Of a stretch of 64,000 nt of DNA, positions 16,194 to 24,707 are shown in pieces. The translations under genes were made by a program, and so were the position numbers. This stretch comes from CAYVHU01 sp964451415. Its GTDB lineage: Bacteria > Pseudomonadota > Alphaproteobacteria > Rhodospirillales > Magnetovibrionaceae. The notes below the pieces were generated by a model, which did not search any database, had not been told where the DNA came from, and worked only from the letters and a program-made list of their open reading frames with translations. Where the stretch lies: positions 1 through 64,000 of the forward strand of contig CAYVHU010000011.1 in assembly GCA_964451415.1 (NCBI GenBank), read 5' to 3'. Numbering within the stretch: position 1 is the stretch's first letter; every line of letters starts with the position of its first letter.

Positions 16194-19034
16194 TTACGAC
16201 GAAATGAGCTTCAAGCCGTAATGAACCTCGTCGGACAAAAATGTTCGCACCTGAGCAAGCGTCTCCTTCAGGCCGAGACGCTGCACTTCCACACCTTCGG
16301 GAAAGGCGGTGGTCAAACGCGTGGGCAGCGCGCCGTCCAGCATCACGAAGACACCGCGGTCGTCATGTTTACGCACCAGCCGTCCGAAGGCCTGTTTGAG
16401 TTTCAAGCGCGTGAGCATTTCATCATAGGCACGCCCGCCGAAATGTTCGCGCCGCGCGCGGGTGAGAATATCGGGACGCGGCCACGGCACCCGGTCAAAA
16501 ACAATCAGACGCAAGGACCGTCCCGGCACGTCCACGCCGTCACGCACCGCATCGGTGCCCAGCAGGCAGGAATTTTCCTCGGCGCGAAAGATATCGACCA
16601 AAGTACCCGTGTCCAAGGCATCGACATGCTGGGCGTACAGGGCGAAACCTTGTTCATCCAACGGCCCGGCAAGACGATCGTAGACCCCGCGCAAACGCGA
16701 AATTGCGGTAAACAGGCCCAACGCACCGCCGCCGCTGGCTAAGAACAGTTCGCGATACGCCGCCGCCACCTGATCGAGGGAATTTTTGTTGACATCGGTG
16801 ACGATAAAAACCCGGGTCCGCCGGGCATAATCAAACGGGGAAGGCTGTGCGACATGGACAATGGGGGACTTGAAATGCCGGGCTCCGGTGCGCGCTTCGG
16901 CGGCCGCCCAAGCCTCACCATCACCCTCATCATCATGCCCTCGCTCACATAAGCTCGCCGACGTTACCACGATGCCCTCGGCGCTTCGCGCCATGGCATC
17001 CGCAAACGGCTTTGTCGGGTCGATCCAGTGACGATTGAAAGCAACGTCGAAATCCCGGCCCTGGACACGTTCGACACACAGCCAATCGACAAAATCAGCG
17101 GCCGCTTCACCTTCGCACAACGCCTTCAGCATAGCTTGCCATGCTTCAAGAGGAAACGCCGCACGCCGTTCCAGACTTCCCGCCAGCCCTTCCAGACGCG
17201 CGCGCTCCGCCGTTTCCAAGGTGGCCGCTTCATCATCCAGTTTCTTCAGCAACCGTTTCATCAAAGCGCGCACCGGCTTGGCCACCGCCCCCAGGGCTTG
17301 CGCCAAATCATGCGCCGCCGCAAGCAAGCCTGCCACCGGATCGGCGGTCGAACATTCCAAGGAATAGCCACCGCGCACGTCCTTGTCACGCGCGTAGACC
17401 TGTTGGCGCACGGCGCCTAAGAACAGTTCCGTCGGACCTGAGGGCAGGTTGTCCGCCAGACGGGTCCGCCAGCGCGCGCCGGGCAGAACCCTGGCGGCGT
17501 GGCGGACGTCATCCACCAAATGCGCAAGCTTGTCGTCCGTGGCGCTTAAGTCTTCCAGGCGTTTCTTGAGCCCGCGCGCGCGGGTGCGCGAGTTTGCCCC
17601 GTCTTCACGGCCCAGAATCCAGCGCCGCAAATCTTCCGTCTCATAGCCCGACAAGTGAGCGGCAAAGGCGGAATCGGCAGCGTTGAACAGATGATGCCCC
17701 TCGTCAAAAACATAGCGCGTCGGCAGGCTGGCATCTTCCGGCGCCCCCAGCGCAGCTTGCACCATCACCAAGGCATGATTGGCGATAACCAGCCGGGCGC
17801 GTTTGGCGCGGCGCTTGGAATGTTCGATAAAGCAGACGTTGAAATGTTCGCACGCGCTATAGGTGCACTCTCCTCGGGTGTCGGTCAATTCACGCACCAA
17901 GCCCCGCCCCAGAACGTCGGGCAACCACGCCGGAAAATCGCCGCCCACCATATCGCCATCACGCGTTTTCCCCGCCCAGCGCGCCACCAACCCCAGGGCA
18001 ATCGCGCCGTCGGGACGGAGGTTCATACGTCCCAGAGACTCGGAAAAATTCAGCAGGCAGAAATAATTCTCACGCCCCTTGCGCACCACCACGCGGCGCT
18101 TCTTCTCATGCACGTCGGGGTAAAGGCGGTCCAGTTCCCCATCCAACTGACGTTGCAGATTGCGGGTGTAGGTGGACAGCCACACCGCACCGCCGTTTTG
18201 TTCCGCCCACACGCTGGCGGGAGCGACGTATCCCAGGGTCTTGCCGACCCCGGTTCCGGCTTCGGCGAGAACAAAACGCGGCTGGCCAGCAATGTCACAC
18301 GGATCGAACGCGGCGCTGACACCAAGGGCGTAGGCCTGTTGTTCCGGGCGGTGTTCCGAACGCCGCCCCGCCAGCAATTCGCTCAAACGCCGCCGCGTCT
18401 GATCCGCGCTCACCGGCGCATCACCGGGTTTGGTTTCACCGCCACGATCTTCCCATTCGGGCAGACGATCCCACACGGCAAAAGCGCGCCGCACATTGCG
18501 GCTGTGGGGCGCATCGGCAACGACGGTTTCGCCCAAAGCGTGAAGCACCGGCTTCGCCCACGGCCAACCGCCTGCGTCCATGACCCGCGCCAGCCCCGCC
18601 ATGAAGCGGCCTTCGTGGGGGTCTTCGCGCGCGTGGCGTGCGGCTTCTTCCAACAACGTTCGCGCCGCCGGTGCCAACAGCCCCACCTCGTCCTCATGGC
18701 TGCGGGGCAAGGCCAACGCCAACGCCTGTGCCAGGCCCGCCGGGGTGGGCAGGCAAAACACCGCAGGGCGCACGAAGGCAAACAGTTCCAAAACATCGAA
18801 CGCGCGCGGGACTTCGCGTCCCCCCTCGCCCACGCCGAGGCGCTGCGCGGTGCGCCGCCCATGACAAACGAGGGGCGGTGTTTTTCCTGCATGTAGCGTC
18901 GCTACGGCGACCTTGAAATCGACATGCAAAACCTCGCCCGTGACCTCCACCATGTACGCCTCGCGAACGCCGGCCACAATGGCGCACGTTTGCGGCAATA
19001 CGATTTCAGGCGGGGATAAAGGCGGATTCGGCAT
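16194..19034 (-). CDS. DinG/XPD-type ATP-dependent DNA helicase
   Basis: 946 residues. This is a superfamily 2 helicase of the DinG/XPD class. The Walker A AEAGTGVGKT has Lys265, the DEAH-type box reads DEGH in YVFDEGHHLF, and motif VI is near QAFGRLVRKHDDRG. Four cysteines between motifs I and II (one in NYFCLLNF, then GECTYSACEHFNVC) match the 4Fe-4S cluster of this class. The roughly 230-residue N-terminal extension contains VLELFAFVRPA and PTPAGLAQAL; in alphaproteobacterial homologues this region precedes the helicase and may be a degenerate nuclease fold. It probably acts in replication or repair, resolving unusual DNA structures. It is monocistronic. Confidence 0.92.
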   Translation of the reverse strand: MPNPPLSPPEIVLPQTCAIVAGVREAYMVEVTGEVLHVDFKVAVATLHAGKTPPLVCHGRRTAQRLGVGEGGREVPRAFDVLELFAFVRPAVFCLPTPAGLAQALALALPRSHEDEVGLLAPAARTLLEEAARHAREDPHEGRFMAGLARVMDAGGWPWAKPVLHALGETVVADAPHSRNVRRAFAVWDRLPEWEDRGGETKPGDAPVSADQTRRRLSELLAGRRSEHRPEQQAYALGVSAAFDPCDIAGQPRFVLAEAGTGVGKTLGYVAPASVWAEQNGGAVWLSTYTRNLQRQLDGELDRLYPDVHEKKRRVVVRKGRENYFCLLNFSESLGRMNLRPDGAIALGLVARWAGKTRDGDMVGGDFPAWLPDVLGRGLVRELTDTRGECTYSACEHFNVCFIEHSKRRAKRARLVIANHALVMVQAALGAPEDASLPTRYVFDEGHHLFNAADSAFAAHLSGYETEDLRRWILGREDGANSRTRARGLKKRLEDLSATDDKLAHLVDDVRHAARVLPGARWRTRLADNLPSGPTELFLGAVRQQVYARDKDVRGGYSLECSTADPVAGLLAAAHDLAQALGAVAKPVRALMKRLLKKLDDEAATLETAERARLEGLAGSLERRAAFPLEAWQAMLKALCEGEAAADFVDWLCVERVQGRDFDVAFNRHWIDPTKPFADAMARSAEGIVVTSASLCERGHDDEGDGEAWAAAEARTGARHFKSPIVHVAQPSPFDYARRTRVFIVTDVNKNSLDQVAAAYRELFLASGGGALGLFTAISRLRGVYDRLAGPLDEQGFALYAQHVDALDTGTLVDIFRAEENSCLLGTDAVRDGVDVPGRSLRLIVFDRVPWPRPDILTRARREHFGGRAYDEMLTRLKLKQAFGRLVRKHDDRGVFVMLDGALPTRLTTAFPEGVEVQRLGLKETLAQVRTFLSDEVHYGLKLISS

Positions 19035-19090
19035 GCCCGCAGTATAATACGCTCCTTCACCTTGGCGGGAGAGAATGCTATGGCTTGGCC

Positions 19091-19681
19091 ATGTTGAACA
19101 TCATCGGCCTGGAACGTTTGAGTATCGGCCCCATAGACCTGCGCCTGAAAGCCGGTGAAATCGTGGCCTTGAGCGGTCCTAGCGGTACGGGAAAATCACT
19201 GATGCTGCGCGCCATTGCGGACCTGGACATGGCGAAGGGCGAATTTTACCTCGCCGGGGAAGAGCGCCGCTCCATGTCCGCTCCCCTATGGAGACGTCAA
19301 GTGATGTACGTCCCCGCCCATTCGGGCTGGTGGGAAGACACGGTGGAACCCCATTTCCAAAACGCGCAGCGCACACGCGTCATCGACATTTTGCACCACC
19401 TGGGCCTGGAAAGCACCGCGCTGGGGTGGCGGGTGGCGAACCTGTCCACGGGGGAACGCCAACGTCTGGCACTGGCGCGCGCCGTGGCCCTATCTCCCAA
19501 AGTCCTGTTGCTGGACGAGCCCACATCAAGTCTGGATGCGAAGAACGTTGAGCGCGTCGAGTCCCTGCTTCAGGCCCAGGCGCGCGCGGGCGTCGCAATC
19601 TTGCTCATCACCCACGACACCACCCAGGCCGCACGTCTGGCACAGCGCACGTTGCTCCTTGAAGGCGGCCGTATTCAATGA
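19091..19681 (+). CDS. fetA: ABC transporter ATP-binding protein (FetA/YbbL type)
   Basis: 196 residues from the ATG at 19091; an in-frame TTG two codons upstream is closer to the GGGAGAG site. It is a compact ABC ATPase: Walker A GPSGTGKS at 29-36, signature LSTGERQRLALARA, and Walker B VLLLDEPTSSLD. The short length and the adjoining permease (4-bp overlap) match E. coli FetAB (YbbLM), which has been linked to iron export and peroxide resistance. The substrate is assigned by family only. Confidence 0.85.
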   Translation: MLNIIGLERLSIGPIDLRLKAGEIVALSGPSGTGKSLMLRAIADLDMAKGEFYLAGEERRSMSAPLWRRQVMYVPAHSGWWEDTVEPHFQNAQRTRVIDILHHLGLESTALGWRVANLSTGERQRLALARAVALSPKVLLLDEPTSSLDAKNVERVESLLQAQARAGVAILLITHDTTQAARLAQRTLLLEGGRIQ

Positions 19682-20487
19682 GCAGCGTCTACGTTCACCT
19701 CAGCTATTTCGATCTGGCCATGGCCTCGGTCCTGCTCTTGTTGGCGGGGGGATTGTCCATCACCTTGAATCTCGGTCTGGAAAAATCACTGGGCATCGCC
19801 GCGCTGCGCACGGTGATCCAGTTGAGCCTCATCGGCATGGTGCTGAAAATCTTATTCCAATCGGTATCGCCCGGTTGGACCGCATTCGCAGCGCTGGTCA
19901 TGATTTTGCTGGCGGGACGTGAAGCGGCGGCGCGCCAGAACCTGAAGCTGAGCGGCATATGGAATCTCGCCATCTCCACCACCGCCTTGATGACGGCCGG
20001 AACGGTGGTCACCCTTTTGGCCCTGAGCACCGCGATCCGCCCCGAACCCTGGTACGATCCGCGTTTCGCCATACCGCTGCTGGGCATGGCGCTGGGCAGC
20101 ACATTGACCGGAATTTCCATCGGCATGGACCGCCTCAGCGCCACCTTAAAACGTGAACGCGACGCCGTGGAGGCCCGTCTGGCCCTAGGCCACACGCGCC
20201 GCGAAGCCGTACGTCCGTTCGTTCACGAAGCCATGCGTGCGGGGCTGTTGCCAATCATCAACGCCATGTCAGCGGCCGGACTGATTTCGCTGCCCGGCAT
20301 GATGACAGGACAGATCCTAGCCGGCGTCTCCCCGACGGAGGCGGTCAAATACCAAATTTTGATCATGTTTCTGCTCTCCGGTGCAACCTCCATCGGCACC
20401 TTGATCGCGGTTCTGGCGACCTCCAAACGCCTTGGCGATGCACGCGACCGCCTGCGCCTCGATCGAATCAGGGGGGAAAGGGCTTAA
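19678..20487 (+). CDS. fetB: ABC transporter permease (FetB/YbbM, UPF0014 family)
   Basis: 269 residues with about six to seven membrane segments and the UPF0014-family features. The loop ERDAVEARLALGHTRREAVRPF is the conserved cytoplasmic loop, and the SLPGMMTGQILAG segment is typical. It forms the membrane part of the putative FetAB exporter, and its start overlaps the end of the ATPase gene (ATGA). Function is by homology: iron or metal export, possibly with a redox link. The neighbouring haemerythrin (iron-containing) fits an iron/oxygen theme but shares no operon evidence. Confidence 0.88.
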   Translation: MSSVYVHLSYFDLAMASVLLLLAGGLSITLNLGLEKSLGIAALRTVIQLSLIGMVLKILFQSVSPGWTAFAALVMILLAGREAAARQNLKLSGIWNLAISTTALMTAGTVVTLLALSTAIRPEPWYDPRFAIPLLGMALGSTLTGISIGMDRLSATLKRERDAVEARLALGHTRREAVRPFVHEAMRAGLLPIINAMSAAGLISLPGMMTGQILAGVSPTEAVKYQILIMFLLSGATSIGTLIAVLATSKRLGDARDRLRLDRIRGERA

Positions 20488-20703
20488 CCCTTAAGTCGAT
20501 TCGTGGATTTTTTCTTCTATCCACACGTTTATCCCTAAAAAAAGACGAGAAAGATCAAAAGCGTACATATCTGCCATTGAAGTTCCCTTTTACGTCCTGT
20601 ATGAGTCCCCCCCGTATCCAGAAATCTTACTATAACAATGGGACGCGCCGGTGACTTCGGAGGATTAGAGCCTCGTTCCCGGCTTGCGGCAAAGATGAGG
20701 ATC

Positions 20704-21201
20704 ATGGCAAAAATTCTACACCTGATGGAATCCTTGTTGACCGGTCACGACGAAATCGACCGGGAGCATGCGCAAATTCTCGACACCGTCAACGCACTGA
20801 ACGCCCTGCTCGGGACGCATGCCGAAACGGAACGGACGAACGTTCTCTTCGATACCCTCATCGAACAGTGCAAGGATCACTTCCACCACGAAGAACGCGT
20901 CCTGTCCGACGCCGAATATCCGGGACTGCTCGACCACGTCGCAAGCCATGAGCACGCGCTGAACATAATGGTAAAAATGCGCAAAAAGTGCACGGCGGAA
21001 AAAACCCGCGAAACGACCCTGCGTTGTTTTCACGATATCCTGAATCTGCTGGTGGATGAAATTGTGCGCAACGACATCGCGTTCGTTTCGTTTTTAGAAG
21101 AACGGCACATCGTACGCAGAAAACCCCCGCACAACGGACCGCTCAGTTCGCATCAAAGTGGATATCCTGCGGCTGAAGATCGTTCGGAAACTTCTCTTTG
21201 A
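20704..21201 (+). CDS. Bacteriohaemerythrin
   Basis: 165 residues from the ATG at 20704, preceded by GAGG; in-frame ATGs at 20638 and 20695 would add an unconserved leader. It is a four-helix haemerythrin domain with a non-haem di-iron site. The expected ligand pattern is present: His in GHDEIDREH, the HFHHEE helix, HVASHEH, and a late acidic DEIVRND. It probably binds O2 or acts as an oxygen or NO sensor or store in the cytosol. The extra ~30 residues after the domain are unstructured. Its last 59 bp overlap the 3' end of the convergent NADH dehydrogenase gene. Confidence 0.88.
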   Translation: MAKILHLMESLLTGHDEIDREHAQILDTVNALNALLGTHAETERTNVLFDTLIEQCKDHFHHEERVLSDAEYPGLLDHVASHEHALNIMVKMRKKCTAEKTRETTLRCFHDILNLLVDEIVRNDIAFVSFLEERHIVRRKPPHNGPLSSHQSGYPAAEDRSETSL

Positions 21202-22789
21202 TGTAATTGCGAAAGTAGCTCTCCAGCATCGGCATGGAGTGCGCTAGACGCCAGAAGTCGTCCTTTTCCAGACGCAACACCAATGAATCCTCCAGAACGT
21301 CCACGCGCCCGGTGTGAATGCGTTTGTCGGGACTGAACAGCACCCGTTCGCCGAAGTGGTCGCCTTTTTTCAAAATGCGTGTAAAAGGTTCCTGGCCGTC
21401 GGCGCGTGCGATGGAAATGGCGAAGGACCCTTTGACGATGGTGTAAAACCCGTTGGCGGTCATGCCCGGTTCAAACACCGTCTGGCCCTTGGAAAAGCGC
21501 ATCATCCTGGCCCCGCTTTTTTGCGCCTGTTCGATTTGTCCCAGATTTCGCGGAGCGAACAAATCCAGTGTCCAGTTGATGACGACGCGCAGCTTCGTCA
21601 CCATGCCCGGCAACATGCCCAGATAGAACGCCCGCCACAACAACCACGCCATCACCCCCGACAAACGCACACCCATCACATCCGCCACGGCACGGAAATT
21701 CCCGATCGACGCCATGGACCCGCGCGGAATATAATGGAACGGTTTTAGGGCCGTGCCTTTCAAGGTGGCGACAATATTCGCGGCCAGTTGCTGACCTTCA
21801 CGCACCGCGAATTGCGCCGTCGGTGGGGCAAAGGCATCCTCGCCTTTTTTGTTTTTCATCGGAATCAAAGCCGCATCACCCACCGCCCACACATTTTCGT
21901 GTTCGGGAATGCGCATGAATTCATCGGTTTTGATCTTGCCGCGTTCCAGAGCCACGCCCAGGGTTTCGGCCACGGCTTCAATCAGCGCAGACGGGCCGTT
22001 GCCGATGGTGGCGACGACCGTGGCGGTCTCCACGATACGCCCATCTGTCATTTCCACATCGTAGAACGTGGCGCCTTTGACACCGGTGTTCAACCAGACA
22101 TCGATCCCCTGTCGGGCAAGTCGTTTTTCGGCGTATCGCGCCAGACTTTCGGGCAATTCGCCAAGGATGCGTCCTGAAAACTCAACCAGCAGCATGTGCA
22201 CCTCATCCCTGGCGATGTTGGGATAATACTTCAAGGAGCGGTCGATCATGTCCTTGAGTTCCCCGATGGTCTCGACCCCGGAAAACCCCGCGCCGATGAC
22301 GACGAAACTCAAAAGGCGCTTGCGCACCTGAGCATCTTTAATGCCGTCGGCATACTCCAGACAATTGATGACGTGATTGCGCAAACGATGGGCATGGGCC
22401 GTCGTCTTGACCGGAAAGGCGTGTTCACTCAGGCCCGGCACGCGATCGAGACGCACCACCTGACCCAGGGCCAGGACCAATTGATCGTAAGCGAGATCGG
22501 TCACGCGACGCTTGGAACCTTGCGTCACGCTCACGGTTTTGGATGCAAAATCGACGCTCAAGACCTCCGCCTGAACGAGGGTGACGCCCTTGAGAAGCTG
22601 GCGCAACTGGGTAACGGAATCCGAGGCGCTCAGCGCCCCCGCTGCGACTTCGGGCAACAGGGGCTGAAAGGTGAAATAATTGGTCTGGCTGACCAGCACG
22701 ACCTCGGTGCCGGCAGGTGCACTGTGGGCCATGGCCTTCGCCGTAAAGACGCCGGCAAAGCCACCGCCAAGAATAACAACGCGCGCCAT
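21143..22789 (-). CDS. Type II NADH:quinone oxidoreductase fused to a cNMP-binding domain
   Basis: 548 residues from the ATG at 22789, chosen for the GGGAGA ribosome site and the MARVVILGGGFAG start. The N-terminal ~400 residues are an NDH-2-type flavoprotein: FAD Rossmann motif GGGFAGVF, a second dinucleotide motif VVIGAGFSGVETIGEL, and VWAVGDAALIP. It should pass electrons from NADH to quinone without pumping protons. A membrane-anchoring region is near 380-405. Residues about 430-540 form a cyclic-nucleotide-binding-type beta barrel (FSKGQTVFEPG ... GDHFGERVL). This suggests allosteric control by a nucleotide. It ends 59 bp inside the convergent haemerythrin gene. Confidence 0.92.
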   Translation of the reverse strand: MARVVILGGGFAGVFTAKAMAHSAPAGTEVVLVSQTNYFTFQPLLPEVAAGALSASDSVTQLRQLLKGVTLVQAEVLSVDFASKTVSVTQGSKRRVTDLAYDQLVLALGQVVRLDRVPGLSEHAFPVKTTAHAHRLRNHVINCLEYADGIKDAQVRKRLLSFVVIGAGFSGVETIGELKDMIDRSLKYYPNIARDEVHMLLVEFSGRILGELPESLARYAEKRLARQGIDVWLNTGVKGATFYDVEMTDGRIVETATVVATIGNGPSALIEAVAETLGVALERGKIKTDEFMRIPEHENVWAVGDAALIPMKNKKGEDAFAPPTAQFAVREGQQLAANIVATLKGTALKPFHYIPRGSMASIGNFRAVADVMGVRLSGVMAWLLWRAFYLGMLPGMVTKLRVVINWTLDLFAPRNLGQIEQAQKSGARMMRFSKGQTVFEPGMTANGFYTIVKGSFAISIARADGQEPFTRILKKGDHFGERVLFSPDKRIHTGRVDVLEDSLVLRLEKDDFWRLAHSMPMLESYFRNYIKEKFPNDLQPQDIHFDAN

Positions 22790-23031
22790 AAAAATTCTCC
22801 CGCAAGGTGTGGTCATTCAAGAAATGTCTTGTAAAGACTATACCCCCCAACCCCTCTCCCGACCAATGCTCCCACCTCATGGCTGCCATGAGGCGAAGCG
22901 CCTGTTCGGAAAAATATGCCAAAATTGCAGACCTACAATAAAACAACGTTTGTTTAATCTATGCATGGCACCATTATAAATGAATCATGTATAATTGTTC
23001 TTGATTTGTTCTAGCGAGGTGAAATGGCCGC
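22790..23031. other. Intergenic region at left edge of accessory island
   Basis: This 242-bp stretch carries the presumed promoter of the NADH dehydrogenase (minus strand) and the junction to the island. It holds two overlapping hairpins: CCTCATGG/CCATGAGG at 22875-22893 and AGGCG/CGCCT at 22891-22903. It also holds an inverted repeat AAACAA-CGT-TTGTTT at 22941-22955 that could be an operator. No ORF is convincing. The sequence becomes A/T-rich to the right. Confidence 0.4.
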
Positions 23032-23175
23032 ATGGCACAGACTTCCAACATTGAATGGACCGATGCAACGTGGAATCCGGTAACGGGTTGCACGAAAATC
23101 AGTGCCGGATACGACAACTGCTACGCTGAGCGCTTTGCCGAATGTTTTCGCGAGGTTAAGGGCATCGAAATGTAA
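23032..23175 (+). pseudogene. Truncated DUF5131 (phage Gp37/Gp68-like) gene remnant
   Basis: A 47-codon ORF reads MAQTSNIEWTDATWNPVTGC and continues with TKISAGYDNCYAERFAECF before a stop. This is the conserved N-terminus of the DUF5131/Gp37-Gp68 family, whose members are normally about 200 or more residues. The rest of the gene is missing. One of the cysteines normally in the SPGCxxCYAE motif is Tyr here (SAGYDNCYAE), so the metal-binding-type Cys set is also broken. A GAGGTG ribosome-site-like stretch lies upstream. I read it as a decayed remnant of mobile or defence DNA at the island edge. Confidence 0.75.
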
Positions 23176-23222
23176 CTCTATATAGGTTGTTTTATGTGTG
23201 AAGTTAAAAACTATAAGAATGG

Positions 23223-23334
23223 CGTATTAAAATACGTTATTTTATAAAAAAACGTATTATTATCGGTTTCATTTTTTCATACTCGAATTAAAAATACGGG
23301 TATGAGCATGAAAAACCGAGTTGGCTCACGTATT
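23223..23334 (+). promoter_or_regulatory. CGTATT half-site cluster upstream of and into the xre gene
   Basis: The hexamer CGTATT or its complement AATACG occurs five times: 23223-23228 and 23231-23236 (a palindrome CGTATT-AA-AATACG), 23253-23258, 23293-23298 (inverted) and 23329-23334 (inside the coding region). The arrangement around the start of an Xre-type gene resembles autoregulatory operators of restriction-modification controller proteins. A TATTAT -10-like element lies at 23255-23260. Confidence 0.5.
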
Positions 23335-23649
23335 CAGGCAATCCGCAAACGGAGAAGCCTGACCCAGTCACAATTGGCTGAGATGATCGGGAGGAGTGTT
23401 GATGGCGTCTCCAACTTGGAGCGAGGCGTGAGTCTGCCTAATTTTGAAACCCTGGAAAGGTTGAGTGAACACTTGGGTGTTCCGGTCAGGGATTTCTTTG
23501 ATTTCGGTGCCAGTGACGATGACCCGAAGCGGGCAGGAAATATCACCCGACTCATCGACTTTGCCAGACAGTTGGATGATGCCCATCTGGAGATTGCGGT
23601 CGAACAGATCGGAGCGATGGCTGCTAAGATAAAAGGTGGTCAAAGATGA
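23302..23649 (+). CDS. Xre-family HTH regulator of the island operon
   Basis: 115 residues. A Cro/CI-type helix-turn-helix covers about residues 8-63 (IQAIRKRRSLTQSQLAEMIG, SVDGVSNLERGVSLPNFETL), followed by a roughly 50-residue C-terminal tail that may dimerise. There is no clear ribosome site, and ATGs at codons 1 and 3 are both possible; leaderless starts are common in controller proteins of restriction-modification systems. The CGTATT repeats upstream are the likely operator. Its stop overlaps the methyltransferase start (ATGA). It probably times expression of the downstream methyltransferase and ATPase genes. Confidence 0.85.
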   Translation: MSMKNRVGSRIQAIRKRRSLTQSQLAEMIGRSVDGVSNLERGVSLPNFETLERLSEHLGVPVRDFFDFGASDDDPKRAGNITRLIDFARQLDDAHLEIAVEQIGAMAAKIKGGQR

Positions 23650-24707
23650 TCCAGGCGGTTGATTTCTTTTGTGGCTGCGGTGGAACTAGTGCGGGTCTTA
23701 GAAAGGCCGGCATCAAAATCCTGGCAGGGATCGATTTTGATGAGGAAGCCGGGCGAACTTTCCAACGAAATTTCCCCGAGGCGAAGTTCCTTCTCGAAGA
23801 CATTCGGAATCTTCATCCATATAACCTTGAAGGGCTGATTGAACGCAAGCGTCGTTCGCCTTTGCTATTCTCAGCATGTGCGCCATGCCAGCCGTTTTCA
23901 AAGCAAAAAACGACCAAACGTAAGAAGGATGATCGCGTCGTTCTTTTGGATGAGTTTCATCGTTTTGTACGGACCTTCCGGCCTGACTATATTTTTCTCG
24001 AAAACGTTCCTGGACTTCAAAAAATCAAAGCAGGTTCGGGACCACTTGCACGGTTTATAAAATTGCTGGCCTCCCTTGGATACGCATTCGACGTGAAGGT
24101 ACCGCAGTCTCAAGAATATGGTGTTCCACAGGTCCGGAAACGGCTTGTGCTGCTCGCGAGCGTGTTGGGTGATTTGGTTGCCCCAGAGGCGACGCATGGC
24201 CCGGGGACTCCCAATGAAACATATGAAAACGTTTGGGATTGGATCGGAGACCTTCCTGAGATTAAAGCTGGTGAAGAACATCCAAAATTTCAAAATCATC
24301 GTGCAGCCGCACTATCGAATCTAAATCTACAACGGATTGCAGCAACGCCGGAGGGCGGCGGGCGTCTGGATTGGCCGGATGAGTTTAAGTTGGAATGTCA
24401 TAAGGAGCATAAGGGGCACACGGATGTTTACGGGAGATTGCACAAGGATAAACCGTCCGCCGCACTCTCGACACGATGCATCAGTCTCTCAAATGGACGC
24501 TATGGACACCCAACTCAGAACAGAGCCATTAGCGTGCGTGAAGCCGCACGTTTGCAAACCTTTGAAGATGACTTTGTGTTCGAAGGAAATCTGAACTCAA
24601 TGGCCAGACAAATTGGCAATGCCGTTCCGGTGCGTTTTGCGGAAGTGTTCGGAGAGCATTTCAATATGCACTTTAAAAACTCCCCATATTTCACGGAGGC
24701 GGAATAA
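23646..24707 (+). CDS. DNA (cytosine-5-)-methyltransferase
   Basis: 353 residues with the conserved C5-methyltransferase motifs: I FFCGCGGTSAGLRKAG (SAM binding), IV APCQPFSKQ with the catalytic Cys, VI LENVPGL, VIII VPQVRKRLV, and X near ARQIGNAVPVRFAEVFG. All catalytic residues are intact. It should transfer a methyl group to C5 of cytosine in a specific site, which cannot be predicted. It overlaps the Xre gene by 4 bp and abuts the ATPase gene directly (TAA then ATG), so it is part of a tight operon. No cognate restriction nuclease is nearby, which points to a non-classical partner. Confidence 0.95.
   Translation: MIQAVDFFCGCGGTSAGLRKAGIKILAGIDFDEEAGRTFQRNFPEAKFLLEDIRNLHPYNLEGLIERKRRSPLLFSACAPCQPFSKQKTTKRKKDDRVVLLDEFHRFVRTFRPDYIFLENVPGLQKIKAGSGPLARFIKLLASLGYAFDVKVPQSQEYGVPQVRKRLVLLASVLGDLVAPEATHGPGTPNETYENVWDWIGDLPEIKAGEEHPKFQNHRAAALSNLNLQRIAATPEGGGRLDWPDEFKLECHKEHKGHTDVYGRLHKDKPSAALSTRCISLSNGRYGHPTQNRAISVREAARLQTFEDDFVFEGNLNSMARQIGNAVPVRFAEVFGEHFNMHFKNSPYFTEAE

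Noticed and set aside
17655..18896. Long + strand ORF of 413 codons across the DinG-type helicase
   Set aside because: Antisense to an intact helicase with Walker A, DEGH and Fe-S cysteines; Gln/Arg/His-rich composition typical of G/C-rich shadow frames.
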